Assembly: GCA_018389105.1 (NCBI GenBank)
Contig: JACATO010000306.1
Location: forward strand, 310,001 to 374,000
Direction of reading: 5' to 3'
Length of the DNA: 64,000 bases
Origin: Nautilus pompilius
Taxonomy: Eukaryota; Mollusca; Cephalopoda; Nautilida; Nautilidae
Made by a program: the position numbers and the translations under genes. The first letter of the stretch is position 1, and each line of letters starts with the position of its first letter. The notes below the pieces were generated by a model. That model made no database searches, was not told the DNA's origin, and was given only the letters and a program-made list of their open reading frames with translations. Positions 36,701 through 50,000 of the stretch are shown here, piece by piece.

Positions 36701-37774
36701 GACGAGGCTCTAGAATTCTAGAATTAATTTGCAGATTGGCTGTATTTGGATTCTGGGAACAGCAACAGGTATTTTAAGGGATGACTCCTCTAGTCAAAAC
36801 TGGTTCAATTCTCTCCTGATGGTCTGACTTTACTCTTTTTTTCCCCCTAAATTGAAACTACAAAGTTAAAAAAAAATACTCAAACAGAGGCAAACATTTA
36901 AAAAAGAATTTACATCTCATAATTGAAAGAAAATAATAAATATTGACAAATTTCAGTATATACATGAAAGAACAAACTCGATTTAAAATTTTCAAATAAC
37001 GATATGTAAATTAATTTTATCTTTATAAATCTATAATTTTATACTTAACCAAATTATTCAAAGACATACCAACAAACTTATTTAAAAACAATTCCAAGAT
37101 ATTTTTTCTGTGTAATATCCAATTTTGGAAAAACAAATTACTGCGAGCATTTGTTCAATATACATAAAAAATTCTACATAAATTATTTACAAAAAAAGTT
37201 AATAAATACATTATCAATAATTAGTTAACAAGTGCAGATATTTTTTGTGGCTTTCTTAAAATACAAGATGACAAAATATCATTGTGGAATCATTTTGCTT
37301 TTAGTTATACTTCATAAATTCAGCTTTCGATAATTTCTGAAATCATCTGCCTCCTGGCTTCAGTCATAAACCAAAATTTATCTTAAACAATTAGCAGGCA
37401 TTTGAAGAACAGATATGAATTCTCTACAACACCAGTTAGTTGACATGTGCCTGGCTACTGAAATGAGAAGCATATCATTTCAACTGTTACATGCTGTTTG
37501 AAAGGTTTTTTTTTGTTTTTAGTTTTAAAAAATCTTGTAGGAGTGGCAGAAGATCATCATTATTGCGGTAACTTGATTGAAGTATTAAAAACTTTCTCAA
37601 ATAAGGAAAAGTGGCTGTTTTTCTGTCACCATTTATTTTTTGCATGCTTAATGCTGTGTTAACTGACACAAAGATAATGCAGTGCTCAAACAGATTCTTT
37701 TTAAAAAATCCAAGCAAATTGGACAACAAACAGTCAATATTCAAACTCTGCAAAGTCTCTTAATCACTAACAAT

Positions 37775-37850
37775 CCACATTCAGCAGCTGATTAGTGTAG
37801 CGTACTTGCTTGCTATGATGGACGCAGATCAAACCTCAATGTCTAACCGG
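37775..37850 (+). repeat. tRNA-like SINE head (degenerate)
   Basis: GATTAGTGTAGCGTACTTGC resembles a tRNA A-box region. About 30 bases later GATCAAACCTC resembles a B box (GGTTCAAATCC). No intact cloverleaf can be drawn, so a functional tRNA is unlikely and a tRNA-derived SINE head is the better reading. Confidence 0.35.
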
Positions 37851-40245
37851 TGAATGAGAGTTCTCTCCCTCCTCTGAGCCACCTGGTTCTGCATGGGTTT
37901 CCTCAAGGTAATGATCAAGAGAGTTCCACTGAAGTCAAGTTGGCAATATTTGGCCTGCCTGTGAAATGCAAAATATCCTATCCAGAATATCACATGCCTC
38001 ACGTGCACACATAAACAAACAAGAAAAACCTTGTAAACAGTCAGTTTTGTGTAAATACACATTCAGTGTCAAAGTTTGCGGAGAATTGCATGCATCCAAG
38101 TCCAGTTAAGATTGGATTACTATTAACAGAAAACAGCATCGAGTAAACATTATGGAACAAAAACCATCATAATAAAAGAAATCTGTTTAAACAAATATAA
38201 TCAGGGTTAATGGCACGGCAGAGGTTTCAAAAAATATATATATTTATCTTAAGCTAAGTTTTGACATCCATGAACTGGATGTTAATCAAATAAATCTCTT
38301 TAAAATAGTTCACTAGTCAGTCCGGTATATAAACTTTAAACAAAATAAAAAAACCCATCATGTTATAACAAACTATCCCAAAAGATAAATAATATTAGAT
38401 CAATAAGTTGCAGACAGCAAGAGCTTATTTATTCTAATAGTTGGATAAATGGTCAGGATTTTTTAAAAACTCACATTTATCTTGATCATGAGTGACTACA
38501 ACCATGCGGATAAAGCATTCCCTGACTTCAACTTACCATAAGCAACAGAGCAATGTTATCGGTTAAACTCTAAGCAGACTTAATTCACTAAAGCATCAAC
38601 AGCAATTTGGACAGATTCTGATCACAAAAATGTTAGTGCTGTTGTAAATGAACTAACACTCGTAATAAAATAGACAGCATGCAACACTAACTAGATCTGA
38701 CTAAAAGATGAAGAAGAAGAAATATAATAAAGCAGATTTAACTCTATAGTGCAAAATGTAGTTACCACTAGAGTGAACAGCAGTAAAATCTAGATGAAAT
38801 ATCTGATACTGAACTAAAAAAAAAAAAAAAGTAAATTGATTTTTGTTCTCTGCGTTTAAGTCTTAACATATTAATCTCACATCTGAAAATGAAACTCTGA
38901 AACATGTATATCTAAAAATCTTGTTTTAAAATTTAGTAATCTGATATGACGATGAGCGAGGAGAGAGACAGACAGACTTTGGTGCAAATCTTATGACGAC
39001 AATATCAATGTTGCCAAAAAAAGAGGAAAAGTTAAGACATGCTCTCATTCTTTACTAACGTCCCAACGTAAGGAAACTGCCTAAGGGTTAGCACCATTCA
39101 ACATTATCCTGTTACTAATTAGCAAGTAAGTCAACAAAGAATTAAGCCAACTTCGTGTGGTAATCCCAATTTAGTTGGCAAGGAAGAAAATTCCGTCATA
39201 GATTATATTTTTAATACCATTTTAATTTGGGAAAGTGCTGCAGGGTTGTTCTTTTTCTTGTCGTTAACCCATTAAATCATCTACTGGAAAACAAAAACAA
39301 AAACAATAATAAAGTAATACAATTTATGACAAAGACATCAAACAAACAGGCTGTTACAGAAGAAATGCCGCATTCAACAAATTGATTTTATGTACAATGC
39401 GGAGAAACACAAAGGTTTCAGGAGTTGCAGTTTTAAATGCATCTGCAATGCATCTATATAAAAAGTTGATAACTCTGAGACGTTTAAATAAAATTCCGGC
39501 AGACATAATGCCGTACAAAAACAAACCAAGTAGATTTAATCGGAGTGCCAGAAAAGAAAAAAAAAAAACACATTTACAGAAAATTTCTGTTATGAACACG
39601 TTGAACTAATTTTTTTTTCCTATCTTACAATAGAGCAATGATTTGTAACACCCACACCAGAGAATCTCAAAGTCTGAGCCTTATTCGCACCGCTGAAACA
39701 TGACTGGCAGTAAATAGTCAAACCACCATCTTGCCAAGAGAATATGCAGATCAGCCATGCAGGGCCAAAAAAAACAAATAAGTATTGGCAGTAGAAGAAA
39801 GAGAATGGAAATTACCGCTGCTGAACAGACAGGAAAAGTGCATAAAGACATAATGGAAGTGTTTGCTTCTCTATTAAATGTATTCTTTTTTTCAAAAAAA
39901 AAAAAAAAGCCTTTTCATCACTACAAGTTCGTCGATGTACAATACTATCAAATTGCATAATTCTTCTTCATTAGATATACACTAGATGAGTTTATAGACA
40001 TATTATTCAAACTTTTTAAGCATTAATATATATATATATATATATATATTAACTTATCAGTCTCTACAACTTATAATTTTATTCACACAATCTTAGAACT
40101 CTGCTCAACAAGCAGCCTACCTTTTATGCACAAAGGCAAGCTTAGCATTTTCTTTAGAAAGGCTTAAATGGGACTGAGGAACAGTTTCCAGTTCTAGAAA
40201 CAGAAAGTTTATATCTGATAATCTTTTAAAGAGACCAACATAGGG

Positions 40246-40251
40246 TTTATT
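40246..40251 (-). terminator. Possible poly(A) signal for SLC46-like gene
   Basis: AATAAA on the minus strand, the first canonical copy found about 640 bases past the stop codon. In AT-rich DNA such hexamers arise by chance, so this is a weak call. Confidence 0.3.
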
Positions 40252-40889
40252 GCAATTTTGCATCCATTTAACTTGTTCCAAAGTTTGAAGTTAGAAACTT
40301 TAAATTTGCAAACCTTTCATGTAGACAAAAAATTTTAAATTATTAAGCAGAAATTATATGCTGCATCATAAAACAGAGTAAGATTCAATACTGGTGAGGT
40401 GTTTTTTATCTAAACTTCTCATATGATGTGAAATTTCAAAGTTAAAGTAAACAAACCAACAGAAAAATTGCGTTATGTTCTGAGACTACACTGGCGCCAA
40501 AAAATGATGGAAAAAAAAAAACAAATGGTCTAGAGGAGACTAGATAATTGGGGGATAGATATATGCTAGAAACCAATCTTAGCCAAACAGAATTTAAAAA
40601 AAAAAAAGAACAAATGAAATAAAAGGAAAACCTTGACTAGCTTTGGAATGACTAAAACTTGTTTTGCCCCAACTATTTCCAGTGTTCTCCTTTTATACCC
40701 ATTTCAGCACCAACAATCACTGCAGAGTGGATTCAGATCAAGATTACAGTGGTTTTCATTGATCATACTTATGAACAATGCCTTAAAAACACCTTATAGG
40801 AATGGAATATCCAAAGGAAAGAAAAACAAATTTTGGCCTCCTGATCTCTGTCTTTCTGGCCAGAGGCTCTTTATCCCCATTTTCTGAAC

Positions 40890-41058
40890 TCATGAAATGG
40901 GGCTGATGGTACTAATTTGTCCGTTCTGAGAAGAGGCCGCAGAACTAATATCGTCCAGGCTGCGACTGCCTACACTTGGAGATGATGCCATTTCTGTTCC
41001 ACCATCTTCCATTACTTGATAGTCAACCACTTGCTTCAGATCAATATATCGAATTCCT
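40890..41058 (-). CDS. SLC46-like coding exon 4 (terminal)
   Basis: Acceptor CTTACCAG|A. Encodes GIRYIDLKQVVDYQVMEDGG, a Ser-rich cytosolic tail and a TGA at 40892-40890. The YxxV/DYQV stretch could be a tyrosine sorting signal, which is inference only. Confidence 0.88.
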
Positions 41059-44000
41059 CTGGTAAGAAAATAAAGAAATGTACAAACACACAACATTGCA
41101 CCCTTCCTTAATTAAATAAACAAAATCTGTTCAACAATTATCCAAATTAAATAAATGCTATATGCATCTCCCCAAACCATCTGATAAAAAATACTTTAGG
41201 AAAGCTATCTAGGAGTCCAATGAAGTTGCCAGTGACATCAACAAATATTCATTGTTGTTGTTAAATGTTTCAAAAGACTAATGGTTGAAAACATGATTTG
41301 TATCATATATATATATATACTGTAGTTTAATATTTCTAAAATTTGTAAACTGAAAGAAATTCCGTTCTTTCTCAATGTGTATTGATTGGCCTACAAAAAT
41401 CGCAAATTATATTTCAGAATTCCGAGTGCAACTGTCTTATCTTTACACAAACCAAAATAAGCTACCCGCATATACCTATGCTGTGTTATAATAGGAACAG
41501 TAAAAGAACATTTATTAAAGTGTTATGCACAATAAAAATCCAAAACAAGATGTGAATGCCTCTTTTAAAGATAAGTCTAAAATAAACTAAATCATGTAAT
41601 ATAAACTGTACAACTCCAGAAGACATAGTTCATAACTGTAAATAATTAGTTAGACCCTTTCTAGGGTATGTAGCTCAGGCATTATACAAGAAATAGATAT
41701 TTAGGGGAAAAAGAAGAGCTAAACTGCAGCTATTGGCAAAAGAATTACATCTAAGTTGTAACAACTTCCGCCTCCCACCAATGACTCTCCATATCCATAT
41801 ATCTATTACTAATAACATATTTTTAAAAATAAAACAGCTAAAATAAAAGTAGACTTACAGTGTGAAACCAGCAGGGAAAAGAATCATCACCATAGATATA
41901 ATAAAGACAAATCCAGCATAGAACCTAAGGGAACCAACATATATAGCTGTAAAAATCAAAGGTGCCAGAAAGTGGATAATGCTCTCTCCACAATGCATCA
42001 AGGCAAACAGGGAACCTGCAATGAAGTAAAAACCATACCTTAGTGTCATTAATGCTGCTAAATAAAAAGACACCCAGATGGTGGATAACTAAATAAAAGC
42101 AATAAGATGATGATATATTATGCCTTCTTAAATGCTAATAATATAAACAAACAGGCAAGTAACTATATACTTTCTTTTTTTCCTGAGATAATGTACCTGT
42201 TAAGTTTGTGCATTTCTCAAACAAAAATAAATAAATAAATAAATAACATTAATAAGACACTGCTACTGCTTTTTATCCATAGTTATACTCTTTTGTTCCT
42301 CTTGTATTTATTGAATATAAACAATTTCACAGCTAATTTCTAAAGATCAAGATTCTTCCTTGCTAAATTAACAGAATGAGTATAGTCAACTGTTTAAAGA
42401 AAAGAATAGATGAATAAAAATAAATATTTAAGCAGCAAATTTTCATAATACTAAGACATCCAAACACAGAGAGAGAGAGAGATCTAACAGTACTTACCAT
42501 GGTCAGTTGGGTTAATTCCCTTGGATACAATTGACCGTAGCATTGGAAATGGTAGTAGTTGGAATGATAACAGCAATATTGCTGTAACAGAGGTGGTTAG
42601 AAATGGTAAAATTAAAAATGAAAAAAAACAAAACAACAACAACAAAACATAAGCACAAAAAGATAAGAACAAGTGAATAATTTAAGGTATTTGGCATTTT
42701 TTGCCATCCATAACATTTGGCTACAGCATGTCAAATCCAATATTTTGTTTTCTGTATCAGTTTGTAAGTCTTTTTATGAGCAAACCAAATTTTTTTGGAC
42801 CACAAAATTTCAAAAATTAAGAAAATGCTTACAGATATAAGAGCAATCCCAAAAGCAATGCATCCAAATAAGTAACATCTTTGAATTACAGAAGAATTAC
42901 TCAACTCTGCTTGATAGTTGAGGAGGAAACTACAGCAGAGCATCTAAGCATACTGAACGGGCTTGATGGCAATCCATACAAATAAAAAGTTTATAATACA
43001 ATGTTTTTTTTTTTTATTCCCTTGAATATCCCTTAAAAATAATGAAAATAGTTTTGTTGAATAATCAAAAAATCATGCCTACTAAACATTATACAGGATT
43101 GTTCGTTTGTTATCACATTATTACAGTATATGAAATAACCATGGAGCATTTACTCTTTACAGAAAGTAGTATATTGGTTTGGGCATTTCCCATCTTGAAC
43201 TAAGTAATGCACCTACATTCCAATGATCTTTCCTTATCACCATTAGCAGGGTTCTTAGTCCTGCAGAATCACGCATAATACTGACAGTAAGATTAATTAA
43301 CACTTTGGTGGTGCAGTCTTTTGCTTTATACAAGATAAAAACACACTAACACATCCTGAAGATGAGATCAGCTATCCTGAATGGCTTCCCTTGAAGTGGA
43401 TGATCACCATTTAAACAATTAACAGTAAGGAATGCCTAAAGGATTTCTTGCTGGCTTCTCCCAAACCACCTATTGCCAAACTATGTTTTCCCTTTCAAAG
43501 TCCATCAATCATTACTGTGTGCAGCAATGGCTTCTCCTGTCTTGTAACTGAAATGGCTTAAATCTAAGACAGTATAAGGGACAAGATTCAACTGAAACTT
43601 GGTCAAAATAGAATTTCCCTAATTATATCCAGCCAGATTTCGTTTGAACATCACTAAAATGCAAACCTCTGTATGCATATTTATAAAGATCATTTAGCAA
43701 AACATAGAGCATAGCTTTAATTCCAAATTTTCTTTTGCCTAGTTTACTGCACAACTCCATTATTTAATGTTTCCTGTTTTTCTAAACATTTTTATGTCAG
43801 TGAAAATTGTGTACTTGCAGTTTTTCAGACTTCCTATGAATTAAAAGAAAACAAAGAAGCATTATCAAATTACCACAACCAGCGCAAACAAATGTGGAAG
43901 CCACTAAATGGTAAATGATCTTTCATTTTCCTAACTACAGATATACTGTACCATAAGTCATATTAATCATAAGAGCAGATACTGATAGGACAGTGCTGCT

Positions 44001-47000
44001 TAAAAGTATTGAATTAATGACGAGAGAACAAAAAGGCTTTGAATAAATGTCCAATGTATCTTGGAATGGGATGTGTGCCTCCCTAATAAAGACCTTGTGA
44101 AGAACTCTTCTGATCACGATTGGGAGAAAGCCACAGAAAAAAGGGGAAAGTTGAGAAGTGCCAGAGAAAGCATGCTATGGACCAACTAAAAGCTAAGTGC
44201 TGACTGCTACCAAAACCAGTATGCACAAAATATCAATACTATCTCAAACTCCTTTATCAGGGGGTCTAGCAATTTCTCTTTTCTTTAATGTTTTTTTCCT
44301 TAAAACCTACATTTTTTTCCACTACACAGAAGTGGCATAAAGGATACGAGTCCTCAATACATCACACATCAGTTCTTAGGTGCATAGCCTTTCAAATTTA
44401 AGCATTACTTATGTTATCATAACATAGCAGTAATTTATGCACAGCATCCTGGTTTGAAGTCTATTTGAGATTAACCAGACTCCTATTATACACAAAATAA
44501 TGGTTTCTACCAAAACCTTTTTTTAAAAAATAAGGACATGGAATGACAGTTCAGTACAATCAATCAATTGGAAGCGCAATAACACTGTTTGAGAATAAAA
44601 AGGTTTTTTTCCTGCTTTCGAATAAAAAGGGGTTTATGTAAAAGCTTATGCTGATTAATCCTATAACTCTTAAATTCATCAATAAATTTTAAGACATTAA
44701 AAAAGCCTAGTCACAACTCATGCTGTTATCTTTTTTTTTTAATTTTCAGTTTTAACCCTAACCTATCCATGTGCGACTTTTTAAAATGATTGTAAAACAT
44801 TAAATTATTTTCTTCTTCTTTAAAAACTAAAAAAAAAAAAAAAAAAAAAAAACACTATGTAAATATTTGATGCTGACTAACCAAATATAATACAAACCTA
44901 TTAGCCGATTGTTGCTAATTATGCTATTCCTTACATCGTTTAATGATCATAACTGTTTGGCCCCCAGCTTCATGCCGTTATCATCATGTTGCAGATTTTG
45001 TTAGGATGTATATTTTAAGAAAGTGGAATGAGAATGGACATTTTCAAGTTGATTCTAATGCTTTGTAAGGCATTTAGCACTGCCCCCCAATAAGTTGATT
45101 TACTAATATTATTTCAGGTTACAAAAACTTCTCACAAATTTCTCACTTACTCGCCTGACTCTCCTTCAACAAACTGATCTATTCCCTTGATCAAATTGAT
45201 GTTCTTTTTTACACTCTCTTTCTTTTAGGCATCCATTCTCACTTTTTAAAAAAATTTTTTTTTTAATACATTTTTCCTTTATTCTTGTAACACGGAAACC
45301 TGCCATATTCTTGTAACACATGTCCATTAGAAATGACAACCAATGTGACAGGTCACTATGAACCCTGTACATAAATACAAACACCCAGAGAAAAGGTGCA
45401 CAATGGGAATTTTTCAATGTCTCCCCCACTCTTTTCCTTTTTAAATGCTAAAAGAATTTTAAAAAAAAAAACTGTTTAACTTTCTACCCTTTCTAAAAAA
45501 TGCATAATAGTTTAACTAAGCATCATATTTAAAATCTTCATGTAGTTTAACTCATTTGCCATGACAAATTTCCTTTCCTTTCACAGCATTCATGCTGACA
45601 GTGTTTGTAACACAGCATGGATTTAAGAGATTAACTCTTTACTATTGAAAAACAAAGGAGCCATTAACAAAATAAATTCTGCATGTGAGAGATGGTCTGA
45701 CCTATATTACAGCTATATTCTTATCAGTGAGGTAGCAGGTAAAGCACATTGGGTGCTGATCTTTTTTTTTTTTTTTAAGAGTGGCAGGGAAAACGAATTA
45801 CCCAGAAAATACCTACGTGGGTAAGCCATAAAGGCAAGATCCTGAACTTGAAATAAAATACTACTACCTAAACTTCACAAAGTCAATATTAAGTAAATAA
45901 AAACTGAAACTGGTTTTGAACATGTGCATCAAATATGATTTGAAAAATTATCAACGGAAACATCCAAATGTATAAAAGAACCAAAAAACATTACACCAGC
46001 CTTCAAATTCTCCAGAGTGGATGGAGCAGCAACACATCCCATTTATCATGCTGCACAGTAATTATACAACATCAAAAAATGCAAAAAAATTTTCTTTATT
46101 AATTCCAACTATTCAAGTTCATTATTCTTTTCTGAATCAATGGCAAACTGAAAGTGCTCTCAGATTCTGAAGTTGCTCCAATTTGAGAAGGAACAAACAA
46201 AAGCTAAAAATAATTCAATTTTTTTTTCAAATTTTAACAATTTTTACATTATTATTTTTTTAAAGCAAGTTGTTCTTTAATGGGCTAGCTAAAAAAGGGG
46301 TGAGGGAAAGTTAAATTTAAAAACTATTCATTTTAATTTTTAAAATGCATCATATAATCTTAGAATACATACACAGTATTTTAAAATTCTGTATTAAAGT
46401 CGTTATTTTTAATAATATTCTTTTTCTGAAAAAAAAAAACAAAACAAACAAAATAAGTTCTCTTGGCTAAAAGGGGTAGACAATAAATGTAATCAAACTA
46501 TGTCATCTCTTAAATTTTAGCTTCAAAAACAGTTTTTTTTTTAATAAACGATAATAAATCTAACAATTTACTTAACAAGATCCAGTTGGTTTTACTATGG
46601 AAAACAGTGCAAGAATCACTGCCAGGCTGCTAATGCATTTAACATGGCCCAAGAGAGAGAGAGAGAGAGAGGCAATAAAACACACCACCCTTTAAATGTC
46701 AGATATATTTATTGGGATTCAAGGAAATGAAAACATGCAATTCCCAAAACTAGAAGTAGGGGCAGTGAATCCAGTACCATAACTAGTTTCACATTACATT
46801 TAGTCTTTGCCATTGATGCATACACGGTATGCTCTATTTTCTGTGATATAATCCACACGAGTCTATCGATCACACCCTCATGTAGCCTGCACAACACAAA
46901 CTTTCCATCAACACCTTCAGATGCAGTTATCCCATCCCATATTCTAGAATGCAAGAATCGCATTATTTCCCATTTTATCCCCAGAGCCCCGCAGTTATCC

Positions 47001-50000
47001 CATCCCATATTCTAGAATGCAAGAATCACATTATTTCCCATTTTATCCCCAGAGCCCCGCAGTTATCCCATCCCATATTCTAGAATGCAAGAATCACATT
47101 ATTTCCCATTTTATCCCCAGAGCCCCGCAGTTATCCCATCCCATATTCTAGAATGCAAGAATCGCATTATTTCCCATTTTATCCCCAGAACCCCTTTAGC
47201 AAAATGCATGTCTGCAGCCTGCACCGATCATACTGGAAGTTAGGGGTTGGCGCACAAATCTTCAGTGTTAATAAGGGTTGCTCTAATAGAAAAGATTGGG
47301 AACTGCTGCCGTAGGGAGTAATCCTTTGAGTACCAAGAGAAGTATTATCATCAAAAGAAAATTTACCCTTATCCAGAAGCTCAAAATGTGTTTCACAGCA
47401 GCTTGTTTTTATAGTCACACACAAATAATATAAAGAACTTAGTTCCGTTCACATACAAGGGACACATCACCATTAAAACGATCTAAAAAGAAAAATAGCT
47501 CCATGATGTGAGAAAATATTTGTTCAAATTTCTCTGACTTGCTTGAATAAGGATTACTGAGGCATTTAATATATAAGTTAACCACGATGGTTGCTCAGCA
47601 AATGCAAATAATTCACGGTATATTTGTAAACATTACTAATATTACTGTCGTTTGTCATTCTTTTTCCTGAAAATGTACAAATTTAAAAAAAACAACAACA
47701 AAAACACACAATATTTAAAGCAGAGAATCAATTTCCTTTTGATTAGATGTCTAATCCTCTTTTCAGACTGCAGATGATGTAGGTCGATAACAGAGGCTTT
47801 CTCATAATAACTACCAAGCTGACAGAGACAACCATCCTGAACCACAGAAGAGATCATGTCAGTGCATTCTGACTGAGGATAGGCCATGGTAGATTAAATT
47901 TCTTTGGAACTCTCCTTTGTTTTGAAAATTCATCACTACTTAAAATGGCAGACATTTTTTTAGCACACAATTTATGTTTAAGGATTCAAAATGCAATAAA
48001 AAAGATCTTTATTTAAGGATAATGAAAACCGAGAGAAAGAAGACAGACGACAACAAAGGAAAAATAATTGGTGGGCTTTTTATGGTTAAGTACAGAAAAA
48101 AAAAAAAAAAGTCCTACAATTAAGTAAAAATTCCCCCCTTTTTTTTTTCCATTAAAGAAAAAGAAAAATGCTTTCAGTTCGACATTTATAAGGAGATAGG
48201 AAGTTATCAGACCTCAATACTTGGGTTCCAAGGAAGAGAAACGGACACTATTACAGTTCTGAAATTGATTTATACTATCACCATCAACTAACTACACTAG
48301 CTGTAATTGATTCCAGTCTTTTACAATTCAAATAATAATGTTTTATAATACTGAACCACAGACAATCTAAAATGATAAACTCTAGTAGTGTTTACTGCAG
48401 ACAAAATGAATTTTTCCTGTCTACATGGTCAGAACCCCAAATTATTTTAAACAATGCTATCAGTTGTCTTATTAAACATCTGAAGTCCATACTAAATAAT
48501 TCTAATAGTTTTAGTTGTTTGTCTCCACATCTGCACAGCATATTTAATGTGTGAACAAACTAAATGCTTATATAATGGGACTAAAATTCTTTATACCTTG
48601 GTAAATTACTCCTGGGTCATTCATTGCACTTTAAATCATCAAATGTGCCCAATGTCACCATCACAGATTTGAATAAAAAACTTCTACTGAAGGAGCAATG
48701 GTCATCTAAACTTTCAATAGTTTCAAAGATACAGGGGCTCGAGCACAGGGTGCTGTGTTGGATCTACACACGTGACAAAATCCACATTGCACTGATCAGT
48801 AGCTGCAAGTACAAGACAGCTGTTGCCACGAAACTTTAGTCCCTAACAACTTTTTATGTAGATTCCAAAAATCATGTCAGAAATGGTCTTTTGCCACAAC
48901 TTAGACCAAAAGTGGACATTTGATCATGTTGCACAGTGCATAAAGTTCGGCAACTGTGTTTCAGTAGTCTTGGTATGGATTACAACCAGAATATAGATGA
49001 TGAGCATTCTACCATTGCCTTCTATGGAGTTATATGCCTAAGAAGACACCTTGATCAGTGTGTGTGAGACCAAAAACTGTCCCATTTTCAAGTGTAACTG
49101 AAAATGTGTTTGGTCATCTTGCTTCTTATAAAACCATTCAACAATGTATATTAGTATTTGTGCCCATGCGTGTATTTTAAATCATCACATGGTTACTTTA
49201 GTCTGCCATGATTGGATATGGTTGACGTGTGTCAAAAGTAGTAAAACAGTTTTACAAATATCACCACCACCAATAACAGCATCATCCCGCTAAAAAATAC
49301 TCTATAGCTACCCATCTTGAAAACTTAAAGAGCAAAGTACTAAAAAATTTAAAAGCCCAGTTAACAAATAAGCCAAGTGGACATATATCCAATATTAAAT
49401 ACGCTATATAGAGATTTGCAACAACCTGCTCTTAACAGAACGGATTTGGCAGGAGATCAAGAGACTGGGATAGAACACCATGGAATTTTAAAAAGAAAAG
49501 GGGCAGGGCAGAGCATTATCTCAAAAATCAGGCTGGGACCCAGTAAATAGAACTTGTGAGCATTTTCTGAATTAAAAAAATGGCTCATCCATATAGGTTT
49601 GTGTGTGTGCATGGATGATACAGTTACATACTGCAATGATCAATGCCAAGGTATGTAGGTAGCTACACTATATTTCGTGCTTGTATTTCATTAAACATTT
49701 AGAAATTATTCTCTTCCTCCTTAAACTTAGTGCAACAATAAATGGTCAAACAAGCATTTTATATTTTTTCTGAGCACGATGCGCCCCAAAATTTAAACTA
49801 ATGCAAAGTTGTTGGGGGTTTTTTTTTTTTTCCTTCTCAATTTCACATATAGATAGATAATCTGAAACCAGCATACCTTTATTTATTATTTAGACATCTA
49901 AGATAAAGTAAACCTGGAGTTTACATCTTTGAAAAGTGGCTATTTAAATAATCATGGCAAGCACCTGCGATGGTCAATGTGTCCCTGCTATCACGCTTAG

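Larger units (their letters stand above)
28201..40889. other. Intergenic DNA between HECTD1 and SLC46-like gene
   Basis: About 12.7 kb, AT-rich. It holds microsatellites (GTAT at about 28221-28243, ATT at about 28453-28492, TA at about 29305-29324 and 40027-40050, CA at about 30225-30238), a minus-strand patch of ORF-like sequence at 33282-33790, and a tRNA-like patch near 37775-37850. The SLC46 3' UTR must occupy some of the right end; the first AATAAA on the minus strand downstream of the stop is at 40251-40246. No other gene could be supported. Confidence 0.6.
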
